Shown in pieces: positions 9,477 through 17,613 of a DNA stretch of 64,000 nucleotides (position 1 is the stretch's first letter; each line of letters opens with the position of its first letter). A model generated the notes under the pieces. That model was given only the letters and a program-made list of their open reading frames with translations, was not told the DNA's origin and made no database searches. The translations under genes and the position numbers were made by a program. Source of the stretch: CAXBNB01 sp965267535 (GTDB lineage: Bacteria; Bacteroidota; Bacteroidia; Cytophagales; Cyclobacteriaceae); assembly GCA_965267535.1 (NCBI GenBank), contig OZ254082.1, positions 1,178,001 to 1,242,000 of the forward strand, written 5' to 3'.

Positions 9477-10454
9477 ATGACATCCAGAAGAAAATTTCTG
9501 CAACTATCCGCTTTAGGAGGGTTGTTGCCATTCAACACATTCGCATTATCATCAAAACCTAAAATCAAAACTGTAAAGGATAGTCCGGTAGTGATTTCTA
9601 CCTGGAGACATGGCATGATGGCCAATAAGAAAGCCTGGGAAATACTTTCTGACAAAGGTACAGCGCTGGATGCTGTGGAAAAAGGAGTGATGGAAGTGGA
9701 AAATGACCCTAAAGGGCGTAGTGTAGGCTATGGAGGTCGGCCGGATAGAGAAGGCAAAGTGACCCTGGACGCCTGTATAATGGACGACAGAAACCGTTGT
9801 GGGGCAGTGGCATTTTTGCAGGACATCAAAAACCCCATAGCAGTAGCCCGCAAGGTTATGGAAGAAACCCCCCATGTGATGTTGGTAGGTCAGGGAGCAA
9901 AACAATTTGCCCTGGAGCAGGGGTTTAAGGAAGAAAACCTACTCTTGCCCGAAGTAGAGGAAGACTGGAAAGAGTGGTTGGAGAAATCGAAATATAAGCC
10001 GGTAATTAACGTAGAAAACCACGATACCATAGGAGCCTTGGCACTAGACGCTCACGGCAACCTGTCAGGCTCGTGTACTACCAGTGGAGCGGCATACAAA
10101 ATGCACGGTAGAGTGGGTGATTCCCCTATTATAGGGTCGGGTCTGTTTGTAGATAACGAAATAGGCGGAGCATGCGCTACCGGTCTGGGCGAAGCAGTGA
10201 TTCGCGTAGCGGGTAGCCACCTGGTGGTAGAATTGATGAGACAAGGACGTGAGCCGGAGCAAGCCTGCAAAGAAGCAGTAGAGCGCATTATCAGCAAACA
10301 TGAAAACATGGAAGGAATACAGGTAGGATTTTTGGCCCTGAGAAAAGATGGGAAATACGGAGGCTATAGTGTATACAATGGCTTCAACTACGCTGTAACC
10401 AATGCCGATAGAAATGAAATGGTAGATGCGCGCTCAAACCGTAAATGGAAATAA
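9477..10454 (+). CDS. Glycosylasparaginase (N4-(beta-N-acetylglucosaminyl)-L-asparaginase)
   Basis: A 325-residue Ntn-hydrolase that cleaves the amide bond between Asn and GlcNAc in glycoasparagines left after N-glycoprotein breakdown. The N-terminus carries a twin-arginine signal (TSRRKFLQLSALGG), so it is probably exported by Tat. Autoproteolysis is expected between Asp183 and Thr184 in NHDTIGALALD; Thr184 is the nucleophile. The motifs CTTSGAAYKMHGRVGDSPIIGSG (split substrate site) and GGACATGLGE match the flavobacterial enzyme family. A cutC gene follows after 15 nt and the pair has its own terminator. Its place between two sulfatase clusters suggests that the locus handles Asn-linked, sulfated glycans; that link is inference. 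Confidence 0.94.
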   Translation: MTSRRKFLQLSALGGLLPFNTFALSSKPKIKTVKDSPVVISTWRHGMMANKKAWEILSDKGTALDAVEKGVMEVENDPKGRSVGYGGRPDREGKVTLDACIMDDRNRCGAVAFLQDIKNPIAVARKVMEETPHVMLVGQGAKQFALEQGFKEENLLLPEVEEDWKEWLEKSKYKPVINVENHDTIGALALDAHGNLSGSCTTSGAAYKMHGRVGDSPIIGSGLFVDNEIGGACATGLGEAVIRVAGSHLVVELMRQGREPEQACKEAVERIISKHENMEGIQVGFLALRKDGKYGGYSVYNGFNYAVTNADRNEMVDARSNRKWK

Positions 10455-10469
10455 ACCGATTGACAAAAC

Positions 10470-11210
10470 ATGGCATATAAATTAGAGATTTGTTCTAATT
10501 CGGTTCAATCTTCCATCAATGCAGCATTGGGAGGAGCAGACCGTGTAGAACTATGCGACAACCTTTGGGAAGGCGGTACTACGCCCAGTGCGGCTACCAT
10601 TAAGCTTACACGCCAAAAGGCAGACATTGGCCTCTTTGTAATTATTCGTCCCAGAGGAGGCGATTTTCTGTATTCCGATCTGGAGTATGAAGTGATCAAA
10701 GAAGACATACGAATCGCCAAAGAACTGGGAGCAGACGGAATCGTATCGGGTATACTTACCGCAGAAGGACATATCGACATCCCCAGAATGACAGAACTGG
10801 TAGAGTTATCGTATCCACTACCATTTACCTGCCATCGGGCTTTCGATCTGTGTGCAGAGCCATTTCAGGCTCTGGAAGATGTAATAGCCTGTGGTGCCCA
10901 GCGCATACTTACCTCTGGCCTGCAGCCCAATGTGCCCAAAGGAGTAGATATGCTCGCACAGCTCAATCAAAAAGCAGCAGGACGTATTGTTATTATGCCC
11001 GGTGGAGGTGTGAATGAAAACAATATAGAGGAAATAGCCGCTAAAACCGGCTGCAAAGAATTTCACATGTCGGGCAAAGTAGTGGTAGACGGAGGGATGA
11101 AATTCCGAAATCACGACCTGAAAATCAATGGAGCACCCGAGATGCCTGAGTTTGGCATTACCGTGTCGGATGTAGATAAGATTAAAAAAGTAAGGGCAGT
11201 GCTTACCTGA
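10470..11210 (+). CDS. cutC: CutC-family TIM-barrel protein
   Basis: A 246-residue CutC protein, close to the usual family length. Recognisable blocks: LEICSNSVQSSINAALGGADRVELCDNL at the N-terminus, then GGTTPSAATI, IIRPRGGDFLYSD, FTCHRAFDLC and GRIVIMPGGGVNENNI. No signal peptide, so it should be cytosolic. CutC was named for copper homeostasis, but that role is weakly supported in many bacteria; I recall reports of endo-beta-N-acetylglucosaminidase activity in some CutC proteins, which I cannot verify here. Sitting 15 nt after a glycosylasparaginase makes a glycan-related role worth considering, although the partner appears exported and CutC does not. Family assignment is secure, function is open. 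Confidence 0.93.
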   Translation: MAYKLEICSNSVQSSINAALGGADRVELCDNLWEGGTTPSAATIKLTRQKADIGLFVIIRPRGGDFLYSDLEYEVIKEDIRIAKELGADGIVSGILTAEGHIDIPRMTELVELSYPLPFTCHRAFDLCAEPFQALEDVIACGAQRILTSGLQPNVPKGVDMLAQLNQKAAGRIVIMPGGGVNENNIEEIAAKTGCKEFHMSGKVVVDGGMKFRNHDLKINGAPEMPEFGITVSDVDKIKKVRAVLT

Positions 11211-11232
11211 TAGAAGCAGACCTGAAAATAGT

Positions 11233-11286
11233 AAAAGCTGCCGTTTTTGTAGTGCCTTATGCTCTACTAAGAATGGCAGCTTTTTT
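11233..11286 (+). terminator. Terminator after glycosylasparaginase-cutC
   Basis: Long stem: AAAAGCTGCC with GGCAGCTTTT outside, then GTTTTTGTAG with CTACTAAGAAT inside (one bulged T, two wobbles), loop of about 11 nt, followed by six T. It separates the cutC transcript from the second sulfatase cluster. Confidence 0.87.
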
Positions 11287-11338
11287 GTATACATTAGCCT
11301 ACAAACACTATTACTATACTATACCAAAACCTAAACAT

Positions 11339-12808
11339 ATGAAACGAATATTTACCCGGCTATTTGCTGTAGGTATCGTGCTGCTGTTGGGCAACTGTAC
11401 ACCCTCCGGCACGAACGAAAATTCATCACCTCCAAACATTGTATTGATTTTTATGGACGATCTGGGCTATGGAGACCTGGGCGTATACGGCGCTACAGGA
11501 TACGAAACACCACACCTGGATAAAATGGCACAGCAGGGCATGCGATTTACCAGCTTTTATGCAGCACAAGCCGTGTGCAGTGCATCCAGAGCAGGCTTAC
11601 TTACCGGTTGCTACCCCAATCGAATCGGTTTTCACGGGGCTTTGTTTCCTCAATCGAAAATAGGATTGCATGAAAACGAGGTAACTATAGCAGAAATGCT
11701 AAAAGACAAAGGCTATGCTACGGCAATATTTGGCAAGTGGCATTTGGGACATCAAAAGCAGTTTTTGCCTCTTCAGCATGGGTTCGACGAGTATGCGGGC
11801 CTGCCATACTCAAACGATATGTGGCCTGTGCACTACGATGGCGTACAAATAACAGATACTACCAACTGGCGTAAAAAGGCTTTTCCTCAATTGCCTTTTA
11901 TTGAGGGCAATGACAAAGCCAGAGAGATACGCACACTCGACGATCAGGCGCAGCTCACCACTACGATTACTGAAAAAGCAGTAGACTTCATAAAACGAAA
12001 TAAAGACCAGCCCTTTTTCTTATATGTTCCTCACCCTATGCCACATGTGCCGATAGCCGTGTCGGACAAATTTAAAGGCAAGAGTGAGCAGGGCTTGTAT
12101 GGCGATCTGATGATGGAACTCGACTGGTCAGTAGGACAAATACTAAAAGCGCTGAAAGACCATGGAGTAGACGACAATACGCTCGTGATATACACCAGCG
12201 ACAATGGACCCTGGCTCAACTTTGGCAACCATGCTGGAAATACTGCCGGACTAAGAGAAGGAAAAGGAACCAGCTGGGAAGGAGGCCAGCGGGAGCCCTG
12301 TATTATGCGGTGGCCGGGTGTAATTCCTGAAGGCAAAATATGTAATAAAATAGCTTCAGCCATAGATGTACTTCCTACAGTGGCAGCCCTTACAGGAGCC
12401 AATTTACCCCGGCATAAGATCGATGGAGTAAACCTGTCGCCGCTGCTCCGCGGAGAGAAAGGTGCAAATCCGCGCAACGAGTTTTACTATTATTATGGAA
12501 AAAACAACCTGGAGGCAGTGCGAAAAGGCCAATGGAAATTGGTGTTACCACACAAGCACAGGTCGTATGCGAACCATTTGCCCGGAAACGATGGCTTTCC
12601 GGGGCACACCAGGCAGATACATTTTAAGGATACGGCATTGTTTGACCTACGTCGCGATCCGGGAGAAGACTATGACGTAGCAGAACTCTATCCGGAAGTT
12701 GTAAGCGATTTGCTGACTTTGGCCGATAAAGCCCGGGCAGACCTGGGCGATGATCTGGTAGGCATACAAGGAAACGGCAGAAGGCCGGTAGGAAAGTTAA
12801 AAGAATAA
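11339..12808 (+). CDS. S1-family sulfatase 5, lipoprotein, with CSASR motif
   Basis: A 489-residue sulfatase. The start at 11339 is chosen because it opens a lipoprotein signal (MKRIFTRLFAVGIVLLLGNC, Cys20); upstream in-frame codons run through the terminator. Metal site FMDDLGYGDLG, GKWHLG and TSDNGPWLNFG are intact. The formylglycine site reads Cys80-Ser-Ala-Ser-Arg, with Ala where the consensus C-x-P-x-R has Pro. The rest (YPNRIGFHGALFP, SWEGGQREPCIMRWPG) resembles the arylsulfatase A/GALNS branch. The gene is 4 nt from sulfatase 6 and clearly co-transcribed with it. Conversion to formylglycine is likely but less certain than for its neighbours. Confidence 0.93.
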   Translation: MKRIFTRLFAVGIVLLLGNCTPSGTNENSSPPNIVLIFMDDLGYGDLGVYGATGYETPHLDKMAQQGMRFTSFYAAQAVCSASRAGLLTGCYPNRIGFHGALFPQSKIGLHENEVTIAEMLKDKGYATAIFGKWHLGHQKQFLPLQHGFDEYAGLPYSNDMWPVHYDGVQITDTTNWRKKAFPQLPFIEGNDKAREIRTLDDQAQLTTTITEKAVDFIKRNKDQPFFLYVPHPMPHVPIAVSDKFKGKSEQGLYGDLMMELDWSVGQILKALKDHGVDDNTLVIYTSDNGPWLNFGNHAGNTAGLREGKGTSWEGGQREPCIMRWPGVIPEGKICNKIASAIDVLPTVAALTGANLPRHKIDGVNLSPLLRGEKGANPRNEFYYYYGKNNLEAVRKGQWKLVLPHKHRSYANHLPGNDGFPGHTRQIHFKDTALFDLRRDPGEDYDVAELYPEVVSDLLTLADKARADLGDDLVGIQGNGRRPVGKLKE

Positions 12809-12812
12809 AATT

Positions 12813-14114
12813 ATGAAATACAGTTATTTAATAGGCGCTATGCTATTATGCCTGATGGCAGCATGTACAGCCCCAAAAGAAAAAAGCCGAAAACCAAATA
12901 TCATATTGATAATGGCAGACGATTTGGGGCAGGAAACCATAGGTGTATATGGAGGGCAAAGCTACCAGACGCCTCAGCTCGACAAGTTGGCACAGCAAGG
13001 GATGCAGTTTACACAGTGTTACGCTACGCCACTTTGTACACCTTCACGGGTACAGCTCATGACAGGTAAGTATAACTTCCGAAATTACATAGGGTTTGGA
13101 TTGCTGGATCCGCAGGAGCGCACCTTTGGCCATGCCATGCAGGCAGCCGGATACAAGACCTGTGTAGTAGGAAAGTGGCAGCTCTATGGCAACAAAAAAC
13201 AACAGGAACTGGCCGGAAACCGAACCGGTACTCTGCCAAAGGATGCAGGGTTTGATACGTACAGGCTTTGGCAGGTGCAGGATAGAGGTACCCGCTTTAA
13301 AAGCCCTACCTTAGAGACCTTCCGCGATGGATTGCAAACATTTGACAATGGATACGGCCCGGACAAGTTTGTAGAGTTTGCAGAGGAGTTTATGACAAAA
13401 CACAAAGAAGATCCCTTCTTTATTTACTACCCCATGGTGCTGGTGCATGATCCTTTTGTACCCACACCCGACTCTCCGGATTTTGAAAAGTTTGATCCTA
13501 AAGTATGGCTCAATGACACGACTTACTTCAAAGATATGATGGCCTATATGGATAAACAAGTGGGTAGGCTGGTGCGCAAAACAGATGAATTGGGCATTAG
13601 AGAAAACACACTTATACTCTTTATAGGAGACAATGGTACCGACAGAGATGTGACTTCAAAGTGGAATAATCAAATGATAAATGGAAGAAAAGGGTATACG
13701 GTAAAAGATGGAACCCATGTGCCTTTTATAGCCAACTGGAAAGGCACCATTTCGCCGGGGCAGCAAAATGCTAATCTTATCGATTTTACAGACTTTTTTC
13801 CTTCACTATTGGATGCAGCAGGTGTAGGCGAGTCAGAGCGCACCTTTACCGACGGGGTGAGTTTTTATCCGCAGCTAAAAGGCGAAACAACAAGCACACG
13901 GGATTGGGTGTTTTGCGACTACAATCCCCGGTGGGGAAATTTCAAGCCTAGGCGCTATGTGCAGAATGCTAACTGGAAGCTGTATGCCAGTGGGGATTTT
14001 TATCATGTCGGTCAGGATCCAGGGGAGCTGAATCCTATTCCGGATGACCAGCTCTCAGCCAGTCAGATGCAATTAAAAAAGCAATTTGAAGGGGTTTTAG
14101 CCCGGATGAAATAA
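12813..14114 (+). CDS. S1-family sulfatase 6, lipoprotein
   Basis: The shortest sulfatase here, 433 residues, with lipobox LMAAC (Cys18). Active-site elements: MADDLGQETIG, formylglycine Cys75 in CTPSRVQLMTG, VVGKWQLYG (Gln in place of His in the GKWHLG block) and FIGDNGTDRDVTS. The long central insert and the KWNNQMINGRKGYTVKDGTHVPFIA segment mark a different S1 subfamily from sulfatases 2 and 4. Last gene of the second cluster, ending right before a terminator. Substrate unknown. Confidence 0.92.
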   Translation: MKYSYLIGAMLLCLMAACTAPKEKSRKPNIILIMADDLGQETIGVYGGQSYQTPQLDKLAQQGMQFTQCYATPLCTPSRVQLMTGKYNFRNYIGFGLLDPQERTFGHAMQAAGYKTCVVGKWQLYGNKKQQELAGNRTGTLPKDAGFDTYRLWQVQDRGTRFKSPTLETFRDGLQTFDNGYGPDKFVEFAEEFMTKHKEDPFFIYYPMVLVHDPFVPTPDSPDFEKFDPKVWLNDTTYFKDMMAYMDKQVGRLVRKTDELGIRENTLILFIGDNGTDRDVTSKWNNQMINGRKGYTVKDGTHVPFIANWKGTISPGQQNANLIDFTDFFPSLLDAAGVGESERTFTDGVSFYPQLKGETTSTRDWVFCDYNPRWGNFKPRRYVQNANWKLYASGDFYHVGQDPGELNPIPDDQLSASQMQLKKQFEGVLARMK

Positions 14115-14116
14115 AT

Positions 14117-14146
14117 AAAAAGCAGGTTGATGAAGCCTGCTTTTTT
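14117..14146 (+). terminator. Terminator after sulfatase 6
   Basis: 10-bp stem AAAAAGCAGG with CCTGCTTTTT, loop of 9 nt, T run at the end, starting 2 nt after the stop codon. It closes the sulfatase region. Confidence 0.86.
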
Positions 14147-14190
14147 ATTACAACATGGTTTAGCGGCAGCCGTAGGTGTTATAGTTCAGT

Positions 14191-14218
14191 AAAAAGTGTT
14201 TGTCAAAAAGTGTTTTGT
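14191..14218 (+). promoter_or_regulatory. Tandem direct repeat upstream of the AraC-type regulator
   Basis: Two adjacent copies of AAAAAGTGTTT(T)GT at 14191-14203 and 14205-14218, 14 nt apart, about 50 nt before the regulator's start codon. Direct repeats of this size are typical AraC-family binding sites, so autoregulation is possible. A partly matching -7 box (CACCTTTG) lies at 14244-14251. The regulatory role is inference. Confidence 0.4.
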
Positions 14219-14267
14219 GTTATAAAACAAAACAGGAAAAGGCCACCTTTGAAAAAAAATAAAAACC

Positions 14268-15185
14268 ATGTCAGAGGAAATCGTACGAATCTCGTCTATT
14301 AGCCAGCTACACCAGATGACAGGCCTGAGCAAACCGACACATCCGCTCATCAGTGTAGTAGATGTGTCGCAGTGGGATGTGAACCCGCAGTGGATGGGAG
14401 TGAAATTTGCCATAGATCTGTATTCCATAGCACTCAAAGATACCAGCTGTGCTATGGATTACGGTAGAAACTCCTACGATTTCAACGAAGGTGTGCTCAT
14501 CTTTACCGGACCCAATCAGGTAATAACCGCACAAAAACAGCAAGAACCAAAGGAAGTATCCGGCTGGGTTTTGTTTTTTCACCCCGACCTGATTCGAAAT
14601 ACCCCTTTGGGGAAAAGCATAGACAACTACCAGTTTTTTTCATACGATGTGCACGAAGCGTTGCATCTCTCTGATGCTGAGCAGCACACACTCACTGAGT
14701 GCAAAAACATGATAGAAGGTGAAATAAAAGCCCGCATAGATAATCACAGCCAGCGGGTAATAGTGTCCACACTGGAGCTATTGCTCAACTACAGCTTGCG
14801 ATACTACGAGCGGCAGTTTCATACCCGGGCAGCTCAAAACAAAGATGTGGTAAGTCATTTTAACCAGCTACTCAAAGAATACTACGAAGCAGGGAGGTTT
14901 ACAGAATTGGGCGCACCGTCTGCAGATTATTTTGCAGGTCATATTCACTTGTCGCCGAATTACCTGAGTGATCTGATGAAAAAAGAAACAGGCTATAGCA
15001 TCAAGGATATAATCAGCAATTTTATAGTAGACAAAGCCAAAACCATGCTGCTGAGCGAAAACGATTCGATAAGCGGTATCGCCTACAAGCTAGGGTTTAA
15101 CTACCCGCACTATTTCAGTCGCCTGTTTAAGGCACGCACGGGACTAACCCCTCACGAATACCGATCCGAAACGAATAACCCATAA
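14268..15185 (+). CDS. AraC-family transcriptional regulator
   Basis: A 305-residue one-component regulator. Residues from about 1 to 190 form a cupin-like effector domain without clear motifs; residues from about 195 to 300 carry the two helix-turn-helix units of the AraC DNA-binding domain (LSPNYLSDLMKKETGYSIKDII, then ISGIAYKLGFNYPHYFSRLFKARTGLTPHEYR). It leads a three-gene unit with an NAD(P)-binding protein (4 nt downstream) and a metallo-beta-lactamase-fold protein. In Bacteroidota such genes often control the enzymes that follow them; whether it also controls the sulfatases just upstream is unknown. They are separated from it by a terminator. Confidence 0.93.
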   Translation: MSEEIVRISSISQLHQMTGLSKPTHPLISVVDVSQWDVNPQWMGVKFAIDLYSIALKDTSCAMDYGRNSYDFNEGVLIFTGPNQVITAQKQQEPKEVSGWVLFFHPDLIRNTPLGKSIDNYQFFSYDVHEALHLSDAEQHTLTECKNMIEGEIKARIDNHSQRVIVSTLELLLNYSLRYYERQFHTRAAQNKDVVSHFNQLLKEYYEAGRFTELGAPSADYFAGHIHLSPNYLSDLMKKETGYSIKDIISNFIVDKAKTMLLSENDSISGIAYKLGFNYPHYFSRLFKARTGLTPHEYRSETNNP

Positions 15186-15189
15186 ACCG

Positions 15190-15864
15190 ATGAAAGTAAT
15201 AATAACAGGGTCTACAGGAATGGTAGGCAAAGCCGTATTGCTGGAGTGTATAGACAGTCTGGCCATAGATCATATTCTGCTGATCAATAGAAAATCATTG
15301 GGAAATATATCGCCCAAAGTGGAAGAGCTCATAGTAGATGATTACGATCAGCTGGCACAACATGCCGATCGGTTAACCGGATATGATGCATGCTACCACT
15401 GTATGGGGGTGTCTGCACTAGGGCTTTCGGAGGAGCAGTACACTCGTCTAACTTTGGCATACACACAGCAGCTCGCCGATGTGCTATATGATCACAATCC
15501 CGGTATGACATTTATCTATGTATCGGGCAAAGGGACAGACAGCAGTGAGGAGGGAAGTGTGATGTGGGCCCGGATAAAAGGAAAAACGGAAAATTACATC
15601 CTGCACAAGGGGTTTAAAGATGCCTACGCCTTTCGGCCCGGAGGTATCCTGCCGGAAAAAGGAGTAAAATCCCGAACGGCATGGTACAATGCAATATATG
15701 TTCTGTTGAGACCTTTTTTTCCAATACTCAAAACCATGAAAAGCATAACACGCAGCACGTATATAGGCAAAGCGATGATAAACCTGTCGCAGCGAGAAAT
15801 AAGCAGGAAAATACTAGAACCGGAAAATATCAATGAAGCCGCTACTTTGACTAGAGAACCATAA
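15190..15864 (+). CDS. NAD(P)-binding Rossmann-fold protein, NAD-dependent epimerase-like
   Basis: A 224-residue short-chain/atypical epimerase-type protein. The N-terminal GSTGMVGKAVL is the dinucleotide-binding glycine motif (G-x-x-G-x-x-G); MTFIYVSGKGTDSSEEGS near residue 110 corresponds to the Ser of the atypical active site, and RPGGILPEKG follows the substrate region. No signal peptide, so cytosolic. Proteins of this type are often annotated as NAD(P)H-binding or HTATIP2-like oxidoreductases. It is tightly packed between the AraC regulator and the hydrolase (1 nt to the next start), so all three are co-transcribed. Substrate unknown. Confidence 0.85.
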   Translation: MKVIITGSTGMVGKAVLLECIDSLAIDHILLINRKSLGNISPKVEELIVDDYDQLAQHADRLTGYDACYHCMGVSALGLSEEQYTRLTLAYTQQLADVLYDHNPGMTFIYVSGKGTDSSEEGSVMWARIKGKTENYILHKGFKDAYAFRPGGILPEKGVKSRTAWYNAIYVLLRPFFPILKTMKSITRSTYIGKAMINLSQREISRKILEPENINEAATLTREP

Positions 15865-15865
15865 A

Positions 15866-16990
15866 ATGATAAAAAAAATAGTAAAAACGATGATGTGGAT
15901 AGGACTGACCCTTTTGGGAATGGTAGTAAGTATAGCTCTGGCGGGGATTATTTTTGTAAATGTAGCACCCCAGATAGGGCAAAGGCCGGAAGGTAAAGAC
16001 CTGGAGCGCATCAGTAAGTCGCCACACTATAGCCAAAACAAATTTGTGAACCTGACACTTACCACTACGGGTGATATAGTAGAGGCACTGCAAAAGATGC
16101 CCGATATGATGAGTAGCACGGGTAAAGTGCCTGAGTCGCCCTTGCCGGTGGTTTTTTCCAAAACCGATGATTACGCAGATAGTATAGCATACGTTACCTG
16201 GTACGGACATTCGGCTTTTCTTATCGAAACTGCCGGCATGCGTATTTTGCTTGATCCCATGTTGGGCGATATGGCTTCACCTTTGCCGTTTGGTAGCAAG
16301 CGATTTGCTTATCAGGCACCCATACCAGTGGACAAGCTTACTGATATAGACGTAGTGGTGATTTCACACGATCACTACGATCACCTCGACTATCCTACTG
16401 TAGTAGCCCTAAAGGACGAGGTAAAACAATTTGTAACCCCACTGGGTATAGGTTCACACCTGAAGCGATGGGGAGTGGAAGAATCAGCCATTACGGAGCT
16501 GGACTGGTGGCAAAGTACTACTGTGAAAAATGTAGTGCTTACGGCCTGTCCGTCACGACATTTTTCGGGAAGAGGATTGACAGATAGAGACGCCACACAG
16601 TGGGCAGGGTGGGTTATAGCTACCGAAGCACACAAAATGTACTTTAGCGGAGACAGTGGCTATGGCGACCATTTCAGGGAAATAGGTAAGCGCTATGGTG
16701 CCTTTGACCTGGCCATGATAGAGTGCGGGCAGTACAATGAGGCCTGGAGCAATATTCACATGATGCCCGAGGAAAGTGTGCAGGCAGGGTTGGATCTTGG
16801 AGCCAGGTTGGCTATGCCTATCCATTGGGGAGCATTTAGGTTGGCACCACACCATTGGACCGATCCTGTAGAGCGGTTTCAGCGTAAAGCTCAGGCTGAA
16901 AAATTGCCTTACATTTTACCACAAATAGGAGAGCGGTTTAGATTGGGAGTAGACCTCCCTCAAAATAGCTGGTGGCAGAACGTAAAATAA
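15866..16990 (+). CDS. Membrane-anchored metallo-beta-lactamase-fold hydrolase (UlaG/NAPE-PLD-like)
   Basis: A 374-residue MBL-fold protein with one N-terminal membrane segment (residues 8-31) and a long linker. The zinc site is clear: VVISHDHYDHLDY gives His168, His170, Asp172 and His173; GHSAFLIE near 115 is the first strand His, and MYFSGDSGYGDHF supplies the bridging Asp. The WYGHSAFLI and PIHWGAF segments match the family that includes UlaG and N-acyl-phosphatidylethanolamine phospholipase D. It probably faces the periplasm. Third gene of the AraC unit, ending before a bidirectional terminator. Whether it acts on a lactone, phosphodiester or lipid is not visible. Confidence 0.9.
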   Translation: MIKKIVKTMMWIGLTLLGMVVSIALAGIIFVNVAPQIGQRPEGKDLERISKSPHYSQNKFVNLTLTTTGDIVEALQKMPDMMSSTGKVPESPLPVVFSKTDDYADSIAYVTWYGHSAFLIETAGMRILLDPMLGDMASPLPFGSKRFAYQAPIPVDKLTDIDVVVISHDHYDHLDYPTVVALKDEVKQFVTPLGIGSHLKRWGVEESAITELDWWQSTTVKNVVLTACPSRHFSGRGLTDRDATQWAGWVIATEAHKMYFSGDSGYGDHFREIGKRYGAFDLAMIECGQYNEAWSNIHMMPEESVQAGLDLGARLAMPIHWGAFRLAPHHWTDPVERFQRKAQAEKLPYILPQIGERFRLGVDLPQNSWWQNVK

Positions 16991-17020
16991 CCTTGTTTTT
17001 TTCAGGATGAGATAAATGGA

Positions 17021-17060
17021 CATAAAAAAGGCTTTTTCGTAAGAAAAAGCCTTTTTTATG
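17021..17060. terminator. Bidirectional terminator
   Basis: An 18-bp perfect stem (CATAAAAAAGGCTTTTTC with its complement) and GTAA loop, with A run on one side and T run on the other. It lies between two convergent genes and should stop transcription from both sides. Confidence 0.92.
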
Positions 17061-17073
17061 TGTTGTGTGTTTT

Positions 17074-17574
17074 TTAGAAATCAAACTCAAAGAACCAATC
17101 TCCGGGTATGCCCATGGTGCGTTGAGTGTCCGCAGCAGGTACATTAAAAGAAAGGTTTAATCCTTGTGTAGTAATTGCAGAAATAGTAACTGTACGAGCT
17201 CCGGATTGATGGCCTCCATTTACAGTTAGTTTTTTACAATTAGCATCCGATGCATCGAAAGACCAGCTACCACTGGCAGCCCAAATGTTGGCAAGAGAAG
17301 CATCGTCAAGGCTTGTTACATTCGTAGTGTAGTTTCCGCCTTCTTTAGTTCCCGAAAAAGACAGAGTAAATCCAGTCCAATCGGAAGTAACAATAGTTCC
17401 ATCAGGGTTGGTTACTTTTTTTACGGTAGCTGTGCCACTTACCAATACATCCGCATTGACTTTACACGGATCTATATCGTCAGCGGGATCATCTCCACCA
17501 CTTCCGCAGCTAGAGAAAACTCCCAATACGAGAATCAACGCAGCTGCTGTGAAATAATTAAAAAATTTGTTCAT
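17074..17574 (-). CDS. Uncharacterised lipoprotein
   Basis: A 166-residue protein with a lipoprotein signal: MNKFFNYFTAAALILVLGVFSSC, lipid-modified Cys23, then an acidic Gly/Asp-rich spacer (GSGGDDPADDID). The mature part is Thr/Ser/Gly-rich with alternating beta-strand pattern (ATVKKVTNPDGTIV, WTGFTLSFSGTKEGGNYTTNV, RTVTISAITTQGLNLSFNVP), probably a small beta-sandwich. I recognise no family. It stands alone, with a terminator behind it and a promoter-like box in front. Confidence 0.8.
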   Translation of the reverse strand: MNKFFNYFTAAALILVLGVFSSCGSGGDDPADDIDPCKVNADVLVSGTATVKKVTNPDGTIVTSDWTGFTLSFSGTKEGGNYTTNVTSLDDASLANIWAASGSWSFDASDANCKKLTVNGGHQSGARTVTISAITTQGLNLSFNVPAADTQRTMGIPGDWFFEFDF

Positions 17575-17613
17575 GTTGTGTTGTGTTTAAGATTAAAATT
17601 TTTTCCTTAACTC

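Noticed and set aside
10470..11210. CutC as a choline TMA-lyase
   Set aside because: The gene-name clash is misleading; this protein is a small TIM-barrel CutC, not the large glycyl-radical enzyme.
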